DNA of 64,000 nucleotides from Astrocystis sublimbata (Eukaryota; Ascomycota; Sordariomycetes; Xylariales; Xylariaceae), in NCBI GenBank assembly GCA_022453515.1, contig JAJNNY010000023.1, forward strand, positions 1 to 64,000. Direction: 5' to 3'. This document shows, piece by piece, positions 45,011-56,115 of the stretch; the first letter of the stretch is position 1, and each line of letters begins with the position of its first letter. A program made the position numbers and the translations under genes. The notes under the pieces were generated by a model. That model was not told where the DNA came from, searched no databases, and worked only from the letters and a program-made list of their open reading frames with translations.

Positions 45011-48000
45011 TCAGAAATCCATGATCCCGTTCCACGTGGGATCCTTGCTCAAGACGCTCATGATGGTCACGTCGATGGCCTCTTCGCTCATCACCTGCGC
45101 GTTCGACTTCTGGCCTTCGAGCACATCATGGAGATCGTAGATCTGGTCACGTTTCAGATCTCGCCGTTGACGAAGAGCTCGGATTTCGCCATCGACCTTC
45201 TTCCACAGCTTCTTGTTGAGTGCGGGGTCGCATTCGTCGTAGACAGCTTGCTTTCTCGCCATGGAGGTGCGGATGTGGCGTTCTTCGTCTTTGAGACCTT
45301 TCATCACCTTGGCCAAGGCGAGAGCGGGATCCTGAGATGGACGTAGAGTTGGATCCTCACAGTCGTATGTCGAGGTCGAAGGAGACGCCTTCGTCACTCT
45401 GTCGCTGACGGGCACGGGCCGCTCAACACGAACAGTCTTCTTCTTGGCACATTTCCCGTTCGCTTCATGGCGATGGGACTGGATACGGGCGCAAACCATG
45501 CAATTGTAGCATTCGTGGTCGTGGCACAGAGTGTCCAAAACGCGCTTAGCGGATTGTGTGAGCACGGGAGCCGCAGCGGGGTTCTTCTGCTTGGCGGAAG
45601 TGGCCTGCTGGGTGAGCGACGATGAGTCGGTAGCAGATGGGACGGGTGACAGGATCTGAACGGCAGGGGTCATCTTCGACTTCTGCTTTCGAGTCGCTTT
45701 GCGAGCAGCATCAAGAGTAACGTCATCGATGAAGAGAGCGGACGTCATGTTGTCATGGTCAGCATCAAGCTGGGTGTCGCGTGTAAGGTTGATTTGTTGT
45801 GTGTAGTCGTCTTGCATGTTCAAGTCGGTGTGAGATGTCGATTTGGCGGACAACTCGCTGGCAATGGTGTGTTTGTCGGGGTTCGACTCCAGTGTGTACT
45901 GTTGACGGGATCCTTGGGTAAAGTCGCTTTCATGTGTATCGTCGTGCTTTGACGCACGTGTCTGTGATCGGTTGGATCGTGCAGAGGCCTCGCTCAGGAC
46001 AGTAAATCTGTCTCCTGACTCCCAATTTTGAGTCAGCTTCGTGAGCTTTGAGTGGCGTCGGCCAGACGAGGTACGGGTAGGCTCCTGTGTTTGCTTAGGA
46101 GCTTCTGGTTTCGGTTTCAGCGATAATTTCTTGTGGAGTTCGTCAACCAGCTCTTGGAGTTGAGCGGCCTTGTTCTGGTGCTTGATGCTTTCGCGTTCAA
46201 GCAGAGTGTTCTTCTGCTGGAGCACATCGTTGTGGTGGAAAAGGTCCTCATTTTGACGTTCAAGACGAGTGATATCATGTTTCAAAAGACCCTTCTCTTC
46301 ATCAACCAATTTGTACTTTTGCTGAAGGCTTTCTAGCACGGCACGTTCGCAGTCGAGGTCTTCATCGGCTGCTTTGAGGGCTTCTTGAAATTCCAGCTTC
46401 TGGCGGGTGATGGAATCATTGCGTGATTGAAGACGCTTGATGGTAGCAACATGATCAGACACGCGCTGAAGGGCCTCGTCACGTTCAGTGGCGAATGCTT
46501 GACCGTGCAGGTCGTTCAAGCTGATCTGGCGGTTGGCCTGATCAAGGCGGGTTTTGAGGGAAGAGACTTGTCCTTCAAGTTCTGTTTCGGATATGGTTAG
46601 TTGTGTGTCAAAACGGTTGTGGTGGGAAGAAAACATACCAGCTTTATTGGTGGTGAGCTGTACAATGAGAGAACTGTCGTATTCAGTGCCAACGGCACTG
46701 TCCTTGCGAGATTGGAGGGTCGCAACGTGATTTTGGAGTTCGCACACTTCGTTGTGCAATTGCTCGGCTTGTTTGGACACAACCTCGTCGTGTTCTTGTA
46801 GGGTGTGGATTTCGTCTCGGATCTTATCCAGAGACACAAAAATCTGTTCCTCGTCATCGGGGACAGAGACAGCTTCAAAGTCGGCGTGATGGTCGGGGTA
46901 TTTCTTGGTGTCCTTGTCGTGGACTTTGCCATGCTTGACGAAAATTGGCATTCCATTTCGGAGGGTAGACCATCGCAAGGTGCCAGACACAAGATCATGA
47001 AGATGGTTGACACTTGGGAGGAAGAATGAGTGAGCCGTCTGGTTGATGAGAGAAGACTCATGAGCGCTGTGCTCATTGGTACGTGCTTGTCGGCTGACGC
47101 GACGTGCGGCATTTGCTGACATTCGGGAGTAGAGTTGAGATGTTGGTGAAATTTCGGATGACGGCTTCACGGATTGCTCATCTGGCTGAGGCTTGTCGAT
47201 TCTGGCCGTTTGGAGTGTGTTGAGGAGCGTAGTGAGGTTTCCTCGTGGAGGACCTGACTTGGGAGGTGCATTGAGTTCCATTGTGTCATCGACGACTGGC
47301 ATCTGCACAACATGTGCGCGCAGTCTTGGTGAATTTTCCATGAAGATTTCGGAATCCTGCAAAAAAAAAAAAAAGGTGGTCAGCCAACGGGTAATCACGT
47401 GCTTTCGTAGGAGAACAGACATCAGTAAAAAACGAGTTTGAGGGATCTTCGTCGTCAGAGACTTGAGAAGCCAACGAGATTTGAGAAGGTGCAGCAACTT
47501 GAGCAGGGGTGGGGACTCGGTAACGTCGAGCAGGAACAGCGACTCGAGGGGAAGAGAATCGAATGGGAGAAGGAGTAGATCCCGGAGAAAATGACGGAGA
47601 CGACACATCAAATCGAACATGTCCCGGAGACACGTATGGAGCGGGCACTCCAAGTGGTCGAGTGCGTTTGCAATGTAGGAAACGCATGGGCTGATGTTGC
47701 CAACCGAACGTGGCTGAGTCCGGACTTCGCGACTAGCGCGTCGAGTCCCGGCGACGAATGATTGTATTATCAGGAGAGGTTGTGTAAGAAGAGACACTGA
47801 CATCGTGGTTCACTGCGGGAGGCGCAGGAGATGGCGAGGGAGGTAGCGATGGCGAGGGCGACCGCGATGGGGCCGGAACAGAGCCACGCTTTTGGTTCTC
47901 CTTGTAGAGGTGATAGTCCTTCCATTCAGGGAAGTGACGAGCCAAAGCCGATGTGTTGATGACGGGACCAATGTGGCCGGGGGTGGATTCTCCGTCAGGA

Positions 48001-48137
48001 ATGGAGAGATCCGAGGTCAGTGTGACGGTGCCGTGGCTGCCAGTTGATGCTGGCGGCGACCAGAATGGCCTTTCGGCGTGGTTCTGCATCTCCCGGAGGA
48101 TGCGGGATTGGGCGGTGGACTTTCTTTTGGAGTCCAT
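45011..48137 (-). CDS. ppc89: Spindle pole body anchor, Ppc89 / Cep57-like
   Basis: Four proposed exons: 48137-47802, 47732-47421, 47356-46639 and 46581-45011, giving 978 residues. Ppc89 is the core scaffold of the fission-yeast spindle pole body. It shares a centrosome-localisation coiled coil and a C-terminal microtubule-binding domain with animal Cep57. Seen here: a disordered Ser/Pro N-terminus, then a LPSVNHLHDLVSGTLRWSTLR segment and coiled coils to about residue 650. A Cys/His cluster (CHDHECYNCMVC) follows, then the Cep57-type end DPALALAKVMKGLKDEERHI through QIYDLHDVLEGQ. The third intron (GTATGT, AACTAAC, ACAG) is canonical. The first two use GTCAGT and GTCTGT donors. The first is needed to remove an in-frame TAG at 47733-47735, so this part of the model is uncertain. 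Confidence 0.8.
47733..47735 (-). other. In-frame TAG in the Ppc89-like N-terminal region
   Basis: On the minus strand the frame opened at 48137 runs uninterrupted except for this TAG. It then continues in the same frame to 47286. It is the last codon of the proposed 69-nt intron (GTCAGT...GCTAG), which would remove it. If that intron is not spliced, the protein would stop after 134 residues. Confidence 0.7.
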
Positions 48138-51100
48138 CGTGGTTGTGATTTTGTTGTGTGGTTGTGTGTTTGAATCAAGGTGAGAGTAACCCGGCTCACG
48201 CGGGCACGTCTGTGGATCAACGACGTGAGGGAGTCAAAAAGCGTGCTGTAAGACACGAGAAGCAGTTTGGAAGGCGTTGTTGTTGTTGTTTTGTTCAGAG
48301 CAGTTGCTAGTTTGATGGAAAGCTGTGCAGAACGCGATTGATTGATAGATGGAGAGTGCAATGTTTGTGTGTGTGAAGATGGTTGTGAGAGGGAAAGAAT
48401 GGGGGGAGACGCGAAGGGAGGGGAGAATATAGATTACCTGGCGACTGGACGCGTAGATTTACGCAGAAAAGTATGTTTTGTTTACAAACCCTCAAGGTTG
48501 GCAGGGAAGGGGGGACCTTTGCGGGCGCTGCGTACGTAGGTGCACAGGCCAGGCCCCGCCTCGCCCGCCGCCCCCCCCCGAAACCTTAAAACACCTAACC
48601 CACCAGGTGTGCCAAAGCCCTATGACTGGCCGGAGAGCAGCACCCTCATTCACCATCTGCACACTGCAGGTGCCGCTGCAGTCGCGTCCATAGCATATTT
48701 GATTGAACCTGCAGCTTGGAACAACTATCGCGACGCGCAGACGCAGCAATACCGTCTTCACTTTAGTCATGATGATGAAATTGAAATAGGGTGCCAACAT
48801 GCAATGCAATTGAGGTGTGACTGAGCTCAGACTCGGTATATCCTGCCCATGTCATCGCATATTGAACTTTCTTTTGCCACAAAGCAAAAGCCAGTCCGAA
48901 GTATGTTGTGAGCGCATCTGCCCAAGCCTACAATCTAGATCGAAAGCATCATTTGTGTTGGTTCTGTCATTGCTGTTGATTTTGAACACTGCTGCCGCTG
49001 GTATATTTTGCGCTCTTTTTGTAAGGCTCACCAATTGCATGGATGCGTATCATCTCTGTGCCGCCTAGATCTCCAAATTTACATCAGTACAGTCTTGTAC
49101 ATAGAATCAACTAACCCTGTAACCAGATCGAACAATGGACGAGAACGACATCTGATTCGTCGCCTGTATTCAGCCTCACCTACTCCCTAGGTACTGTAAG
49201 GGGTCATACGGTGCGATTGTATAGTATATCTCTACTGTAAGCTATATGCACTGTGTCGATCCATAAAGCAGCCAATGCTCCAGCAAGCGCAATTATAAAC
49301 CCTATTTCAGATGCCAGGCATGCCAGGTACCTCAGGTAGAGACTGACGAATTCAAGGCTCAAATTATTCTCGGTTTGGTCCCACCGGTTCAGTATGGGCT
49401 GTACGTAGCTGGATCAAGGAGTGGGAAAGCCCGCCACCGGTGCGTATCAAAGCAATCCATTGCCTGGGCCTACTGGAAGTATAATTATGACAATCATCAA
49501 CAAGAGAACATCACGACAGACGTCCCCATGAATCACCCCTGTGGTGGTGCAGTAGGTTACTCAGCTGTCGAAACGTCTCATGTCACAATCAAGTGGCTTT
49601 CCGAGCCCTAAAAGTTAACTTGCCTTAAACCGTTGAATACCCCTGACACGTTAGAATCTTACTACTGTCATTCACGCCGACTCTGATTACTTTTCGTTAC
49701 CTTGATGGTCTCAATTTTTTTCTTTCTCTCTGCCGTGTCAATCAGAGCAACTCTATTTGTGAACCATCTCCTGAAATAGAAATGTCGTGCTTGAGAAACA
49801 GTGGGTGAGTTTCTAGTCAAGGCCCAGGATATATTTCACTATTCACTGACAATTTCCACAGGACATATGCTGAGTTATTGGATCACTAGATATCACTATG
49901 ACAAAACACACAATCTATTGCTTGCTTGGCTACAATAACTCAGTGTGAAATTGACAATCGTCACAGTCGAATGGTCAGTGGCGATGTAAAGTTTCAGGCT
50001 TGGGGCTACACACGCCTTTTGAATGAGGTCATCTTGTCTGTAATATCAGTGACGCGTGTGGGAGATGGTTTGTTATATACCTCTACATATACTTCACAGG
50101 TGGCGAGATTTACGCGCACGATGCAATATAACTTCCAGAATGAATCATTACTACCCTACGTGGGTTACTAGACTATGTTCTAAGTCCCATCGAGTCACGC
50201 GTCTAAATGCTGTTATGCCACGTAGATTTCTGCTACACGTAATTAGAGGAGTCATGGGCCTCGAGACGGGAACCAAAACTTAATGTCGCCCAATTGCATG
50301 GTTCGCTACCTATGGCAGAGCGCATATGTACTACCTACCAACTGGGAACTTGCATATGCAGCTGCACACCTCAAAAGCTAAATCCTAAGGACGACTCACA
50401 TCGGCGATATGACGAATATGTATATGCAAGTCCCGACCTACCTGCCTTATATGACACGTCACACCGCGACTGACATCGATACTTACCTAGGTAGGTAACC
50501 AGTAAGGTCACCGTTGACGTCAAGGAGGTCAGTGCCAGAGTGAAGAAATTTCGTCATGTAGGCCTTGCAATCAAGTGAAAAGTAAGGAACAGTTGCCAGT
50601 TCTAGCTGACATGAAGTCAAGTATAGGGTAGGCAGACTCTAGGTAGGTCTTCGCGAGACTCTTGTCACCTCGGCGCCTTAAAGCTTACCTAGCTTTTGTC
50701 AAATGATAGACTGCGAGAAGTGGATGACGAGATGGCCATGGCATGAACAAAGGGTTGAGGAGATTGCTAGATAGTAATAGATCCATATTCAAGTAGTATA
50801 CGCATGATAATCTTCTATATTTTGAAGGTGCTGCAATGTTGTCCTGTGACAGCTGATAATATTTGGCAAAAAATGCCAACGTTGGTTATATGCTGACACC
50901 CGACTTTTCCGATCATTATCCCGACTAGAAACGTAACTCTGAATTAAATAGTAAACAATTAAATCCTCCCATCTATAGTCATGAATATTGGGCTATTGGA
51001 GTGACCACTTGTGATCAATCACTAGGTACCTACCTCGTGTTTCAAAGTCGTGGTGGTTTTTAGGGTAGGCCGGGGGAAGTTAAGTGCGACAATCCAGCAT

Positions 51101-51203
51101 ACAAGCAAAAGAGTAATACCGAATGAATTTTTGCAGGTATTTCATGTACCTAATTAAATCATTGACCTCACCACACATTACGTATCAACCCCCAAACTCA
51201 ACC
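48138..51203. other. 3-kb gene-free region
   Basis: Divergent promoter region of the Ppc89-like gene (left) and the reductase gene (right). The open frames are short and unconvincing. ACCTAGGT at 50485-50492 lies inside a longer TACCTAGGTAGGTAACC. Composition turns AT-richer from about 49,600 to 51,100. Confidence 0.5.
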
Positions 51204-52417
51204 ATGGCCTCTCATCGTCGAGTTCTGATTACAGGTGCGAATGGGTATATCGCCTTGCAGACTGTTGCTCGATATCTTCAAGCCGGCTGGGTCGTGCGGG
51301 GCACAGTCCGGGACCTCGAGAGCCCCAGCACGCGACAAGTAGCTGCTTACTTCGCCTCAGAGCAAGAAGCCGGCACGTTCTCGCTCGTTGCAGTGCCCGA
51401 CATCAAGGCCCCGGGCGCGTTCGACGAAGCCGTCAAGGACGTGCGTTCGATCGCGCACCTCGCAACGCCCGTGGTCTTCGACAGCGGGGACGTCGAGTAC
51501 ATCGTGGGAACAGCCGTGCAGGGGTGTCTGTCGATTCTCGAGTCCGCGCTGAAAGCCGCCCGCGAGGGATCAGATAAGGCAGAGAAAGAAGAACAGGGGG
51601 AGAAAGCGGAGCGACAGGGTCTCGAGAGCTTCGTGCTCATGTCCAGCACCTCCGCCGTCCGCATGAACGTCCCCGACCCAAAGACCTTCACAGAGAAGGA
51701 CTGGAATACACAGGCCGAGACCGCGGTTAAGGAGGCTGGTGACAAGGCTTTCGGGCACGTCATCTACGCCGCGAGCAAAGTCGCCTCAGAGCGCGCCTTC
51801 TGGCGCTGGATGGAGGAGAAGAAGCCGCCGTTCGTAGCGACAGCGTTGTGTCCATGGTACGTGTATTCATTCGCGCGCCCTCCCTCCCGATTCCTACCTA
51901 GGTGGGCATTATCGCGTCTTTGATTAGGTGGTTCATGATCATATCGCTTGCATCCCTGACGCAGACCAGCTGGGTAGCTGGTCCACCTCTCTTCCTGCCA
52001 TCCTCTCCTGAAGACATAGCCGAAACAACCGCATTCATCTGGAAGGTGTTTTCAGGGCAAGACTTCCCAGCCGGTCCTGCCGGGCACGGCACGCACGTAG
52101 ACGTGCGTGATGTGGCGCGGATGACGGAATGGGCGAGCTCGCATCCAGAAGTCGCGGGCGGCGAGCGCTACATTGTCGGCGGCAACGGCAACGTGGGCGT
52201 TCCGCAGGCCGCAGCTGACATTCTGCGCGAGGCTTATCCAGAAAAGCGAGACATCATCCAGAAGGGCACGCCTGGCGAGGGTTATAGGCCTGGGTATGTG
52301 GTTGATCCACAGGGTGCGAAGACCGACTCCTCAAAAGCCATAAAAGCGACCGGCAAGGACTGGATATCGTACTCCAACATGGTTTTGGATGCTGCTAGAC
52401 TATTTGAGGGTTTTTAA
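51204..52417 (+). CDS. NAD(P)-dependent extended SDR reductase (DFR/CCR-like)
   Basis: Two exons: 51204-51856 and 51970-52417. The intron is 113 nt (GTACGT...ACCAG, branch CTGAC) and the product has 366 residues. It belongs to extended short-chain dehydrogenases related to dihydroflavonol and cinnamoyl-CoA reductases and yeast Gre2-type aldehyde/ketone reductases. The Rossmann motif GANGYIA lies at residues 11-17. Catalytic Ser is in FVLMSSTSA and the YxxxK pair is Y188/K192 (YAASK). After splicing, CPCWVAGPPL forms the usual substrate-loop segment, and HGTHVDVRDVARM is the typical later motif. An acidic/basic insertion (KAEKEEQGEKAERQ) sits before the Ser strand. The natural substrate cannot be read from sequence. 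No neighbouring biosynthetic genes point to a pathway. The intron carries an ACCTAGGT palindrome (51896-51903). Confidence 0.88.
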
Positions 52418-52675
52418 TAATCACTGTGCCTACTACAACATTGTGATGAGCACTTAGCAGCAGCTCTGGCCGTCGAGCGAGGTTGACCTAGTCGAACTCG
52501 GCATAGGATTCATATTACTGGATCAATAACCAATATCTAGCCCATCGAGGGATCTTGTCGTTATACTCATGACTCACTCGTCAAGCAAAAACTCCGAGCT
52601 AGCGCCGTTTCTTCCATATCCCTCTTTCTAAAAATCAAGGGTTGAAAATGAAAGTAACCCAACTCCACCACAACT

Positions 52676-54310
52676 CTACCATAACGTGACTGCACTGACG
52701 TATCCGTTCTTCAGTACCTCAAAGACGAGACCTGGGAATCCATACAAGGTAGTTGTAGAATCTCCGCTGTCGTCTAGCTTCTTTGCACTCAGACCACCAC
52801 TACTATCTTCCCAGCCACCCAAGAACTCAATGCTGCTTCCGGGACTATCGCCCCACCCGCGATTCAAGACCATACCTCGCTGTCGCTTCTGAGCATCGTC
52901 CTTGGACCCAAATATACTCTTCCACTCTTCTCGTAACCGTTTCTCTATCTCGTCGAAATGCATCTCAGAGTCAACGACATCACCATCATCATCATCATTG
53001 GCGTCCTTGCTGAGGTAGGCAACCTCCCAACGCACTCGCCGGTGTCGATTAAAGGGATACGAGCCCGGAACATTGGCATGCAATATTACCTTGGTAGCCA
53101 CTAGCCGATCTGGACTACTGTTCTTGATGATGCTAGCTCCAGGAAGTTGATGCTCCTCGAGGTTCATTTGGGATGGTGGTATGCGCGAAGGTTGTTTGGG
53201 TGGTGATATAAGGATATCAAAACCCAGGTAGAAGTAGTTATAAAAGCATTCTCCAGACACGTTACCTACAGTCTCCTCTTCGATCGCTTCGTCATCCGAC
53301 TCGTCAGATCCGGTGGGTACCGATGACTGATCTGTATCAGTGAGGTCATCCGGCCGTCTTTGATCGGCACTGCTCGACCCAGACCTACTGTCGCTCGCCG
53401 TGCGGTCCTTATGGATGTACATGCGTTGGTCGTTCTTGCGATAAATGGCGTCCGGCGCGCCGAGCTCAGCCACCAGATCTTGGGGGGAAGTTTCGCCAAG
53501 ATTCAGCCAGAAGTGTGAGTTGGTCCACTTCTTGAATAGCTGAAGCCGCCCACCTCCGTGGATCTTCACTAGCGAGATCTCATCTGGCACAATCTCTTTG
53601 CTCTTACTGTATAGAATGGTTGATTTGATGCTCGGCAAGATCTCGGTCCACATGTGTTCTCTCGCATGCTTCCATGATTTCCCGTAGAATATAGCTACTG
53701 AGACTGCAGTCTGGCTTGCCGGAGCCGAGAGCAGCGATACGACGTCTTTGTCCGGCGAATAGGCGGATTTCGGCACAGGGAAGCTGAAAGCAACACCGGG
53801 GTATGACAAGATGTATAGGCCGTTCTTGCTATCGGTATTGATGTATTCGCCGGCATACGTTGGACCAAAAAGTCGGTGGTAGACGTTCTTAAAAGCAGGA
53901 CCGCTAGCAGCTTGGCCGGCTGCTCTAGGCGAACTGGAGGCTCCTTGGTTGTTGGGCGCTTTGGCAATATCCTTGTCCTGGTAGGTGATTCGGTTCTTGG
54001 TGAAATCGAGGATTTCGATGAGACGAAGCCGTTGCTCAGGACCGTCGAATCGTAAGCGGATGCCGTTGGCAGGGAGCTCGAGGATGATGGGCTCGGCGAC
54101 AGGATCCTCTTGGGAATAGGATACATCGAGTTTGGTAAATTTCTGGGGTTCGGCTTTGAGTTTCGTCAAGATATCATGAAGGGAAGCGCCGAGAGCTGCG
54201 TACAGACGCAGTCAGCTCTCTTCCTGGCGCTTTGGTAATGAAGGATACAGGCACGTACTCATGAAACCCAGCCCAATATTTGGGTGCAAGATGGCGGAGA
54301 AGAGAGACAT
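52676..54310 (-). CDS. PHAF1 / UPF0183 family protein
   Basis: Two exons: 54310-54259 and 54195-52676. The intron is 63 nt (GTACGT...CGCAG, branch GCTGAC) and the product has 523 residues. After splicing the N-terminus reads FMTLGASLHDILTKLK. The family signature follows: KLDVSYS..., then IILELPANGIRLRFDGPEQ and RLRLIEILDF. Later conserved parts are FGPTYAGEY, YILSYPGVAFSFP and the closing YGFPGLVFEVLKNGYVSAVTLW. Human PHAF1 (C16orf70) binds phosphoinositides and localises to phagophores in autophagy. The fungal role is less clear. An acidic, Ser/Asp-rich linker (SGSSSADQRRPDDLTDTDQS) interrupts the domain, as is common in fungal copies. Convergent with the SDR gene, 258 bp apart. Confidence 0.88.
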
Positions 54311-55003
54311 GGTGTCTCGGTATTGAAAGGTAGCGGTTGCAGATGGAATAGCGGGCGTATATTGTCGACTTCTTTGTAGATGGAATCACTCTGGTAATGC
54401 TTCCACCAAGTGACAGCCCGTGGCGAGCTCCGGCGCGGGAGATCTGGCTAGGGTCGCACCTTGAATTTGGTGTATCAACGAGTGGTGCTGCCCTATATCA
54501 TGTCTTCGTTCTGCTCATCAGGAATCAAATGGCGTTAAAGCCAGGGCTGGCTAAGCTGTCTGATAGCTGGATATTTAGTGGATGCAACTATACCGATAGA
54601 CAACAACGGACTGGAAGTTGAAGTGTGGAGGAACGTATCCTACTCCAGACCCCTTTGAAGGGGGTTCACAACGCACAAGCTAAGGTTGGTTGGTCATCGG
54701 ACGTACCGTGGACGTTTCGGAGTCTGCCTACTGGTTCATCGCGCCTGGAGCCTGTGTAGATATAGATACAACTTGCCTCACGATCTACCAGCTACCATGT
54801 TGCGTCATCTGCTGGAATACCTCTCCTAGAGGGGTAAGACGGGGAGGGGCAGGTCGGTCACGTTGAGCAGGCACATGCTTAGAATGAGAACCCTTGAGTC
54901 CTGAATGCGGGCAATTAACGCGACATGGTTAGCGCTGTCTTTAGCGGTCGATGGTGGGGTACTTTGGCGCGCGTTTAGGGCGTTGCATGGGGAGGGCCTA
55001 GTA

Positions 55004-55530
55004 CGGTGGCCCATTGCTATATCTCTAAATCTGTGCCATATCCCCCATAATTTTAGTACGTCTACCCCAGGGTGTAAGGATTTATGGGTGAGGGTGCTTG
55101 TGTAGGCGCGTACCTACCCGGAGCTACTGTTTCCGGGCTACCTGCGTAGGTGGTTCCTAGCCCGCGTAGCCCACCCTGACCCGCTTCTTTTGACTACGCC
55201 ACAGCACACGCCACATATAGCCCCATATATCGCGCCAAGTCTACCCTCTATAGGTACTATCCTACATAGACCCCCTGATATAAAGATGTACCTATGTACC
55301 TCCGCGTATAGTACGCATGTGAAATAGAAAGCGTATATATAATAGAAAGCGTATATATAATAGAAAGCGCGTATACGAAATAGAACAGTACACATTCGAA
55401 ATAGAAAGCACGCATGCGAAATAGGAGCTGCGCAGGCATACGTTAGTAGTGTAGGTGTGAGAGGGTGTATGCGAAATAAGAAATTATGGGGGATATGGCA
55501 CAGATTTAAAGATGTATCAATGGGCCACCG
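55004..55530. mobile_element. 527-bp MITE with 50-bp terminal inverted repeats and TA target duplication
   Basis: Terminal inverted repeats 55004-55053 and 55481-55530 match at 47 of 50 positions. They start CGGTGGCCCATTG and contain the exact stretch TGTGCCATATCCCCCATAAT. The dinucleotide TA flanks both ends (55002-55003 and 55531-55532), as for Tc1/mariner-type insertions. The interior encodes no transposase, so this is a non-autonomous element. The interior also has tandem 18-bp units and many AAATAGAAAGC/GAAATAG variants. The three TIR mismatches (two are transitions) suggest a fairly young insertion. Confidence 0.85.
55331..55366. repeat. Two exact 18-bp tandem copies inside the MITE
   Basis: The unit GCGTATATATAATAGAAA occurs twice head-to-tail. 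It is followed and preceded by degenerate GAAATAGAAAGC-like copies over about 55315-55480. Confidence 0.9.
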
Positions 55531-56115
55531 TAGCCTAGGTAGGTAAGATACATCTTGAACGAGATCAAGTTGAAGAGTGAACAGTATATAGGCTTCTTGT
55601 AAGTTCCTTAGAATTCAGCAGCAGAGATATGTGTACGAGTCTCATTTGGTTTCGTAATATTTTTTCTATTTTTCGAATTTCGTGTCTTGATAGAGAATCA
55701 CCTTCCCACCTGCAAGGACCAAGGTACTCGAGGTACTGTAAGGCCATGTCCTGAGCTAACCTGGTTCGGGACTAGTGTTAAGTCGTCAGGACAACGAGAA
55801 TGACAGTATGGGGCGATTTGTTGACATATCCTAGCCGATCCCAGGTGTGGTGTATTTACCTCCCGCTTTTGCTCCACCCTGCCCCCGGCGCGTCTTCAGC
55901 GAGGTGCTCCAACAAGTAATTACTTATCTACGCCACGCCACTTTATAGACGCTATACTTGAATTCATGATCAAACTTGTTTCATAGGAATACTGTGCTCC
56001 TTTACTTGTCCAGCCACCATTACTGACTCAGGTCCCGACTATTATCGACAAGCTCAGCGACTACCTAGGTATAGACTTTTTGCACAGCGATATATACCTA
56101 CACACACCGCCACTC

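Larger units (their letters stand above)
54311..56115. other. Intergenic containing a MITE
   Basis: The promoter of PHAF1 is at the left. The centre (55004-55530) is a transposable element, described separately. The right 580 bp lead to the kinesin-5 gene and include ACCTAGGT at 56063-56070, about 46 bases before its ATG. No protein gene is supported. Confidence 0.6.

Noticed and set aside
54826..55105. Transposase fragment beside the MITE
   Set aside because: Short overlapping frames on both strands have no DDE or HTH motif that I can recognise.
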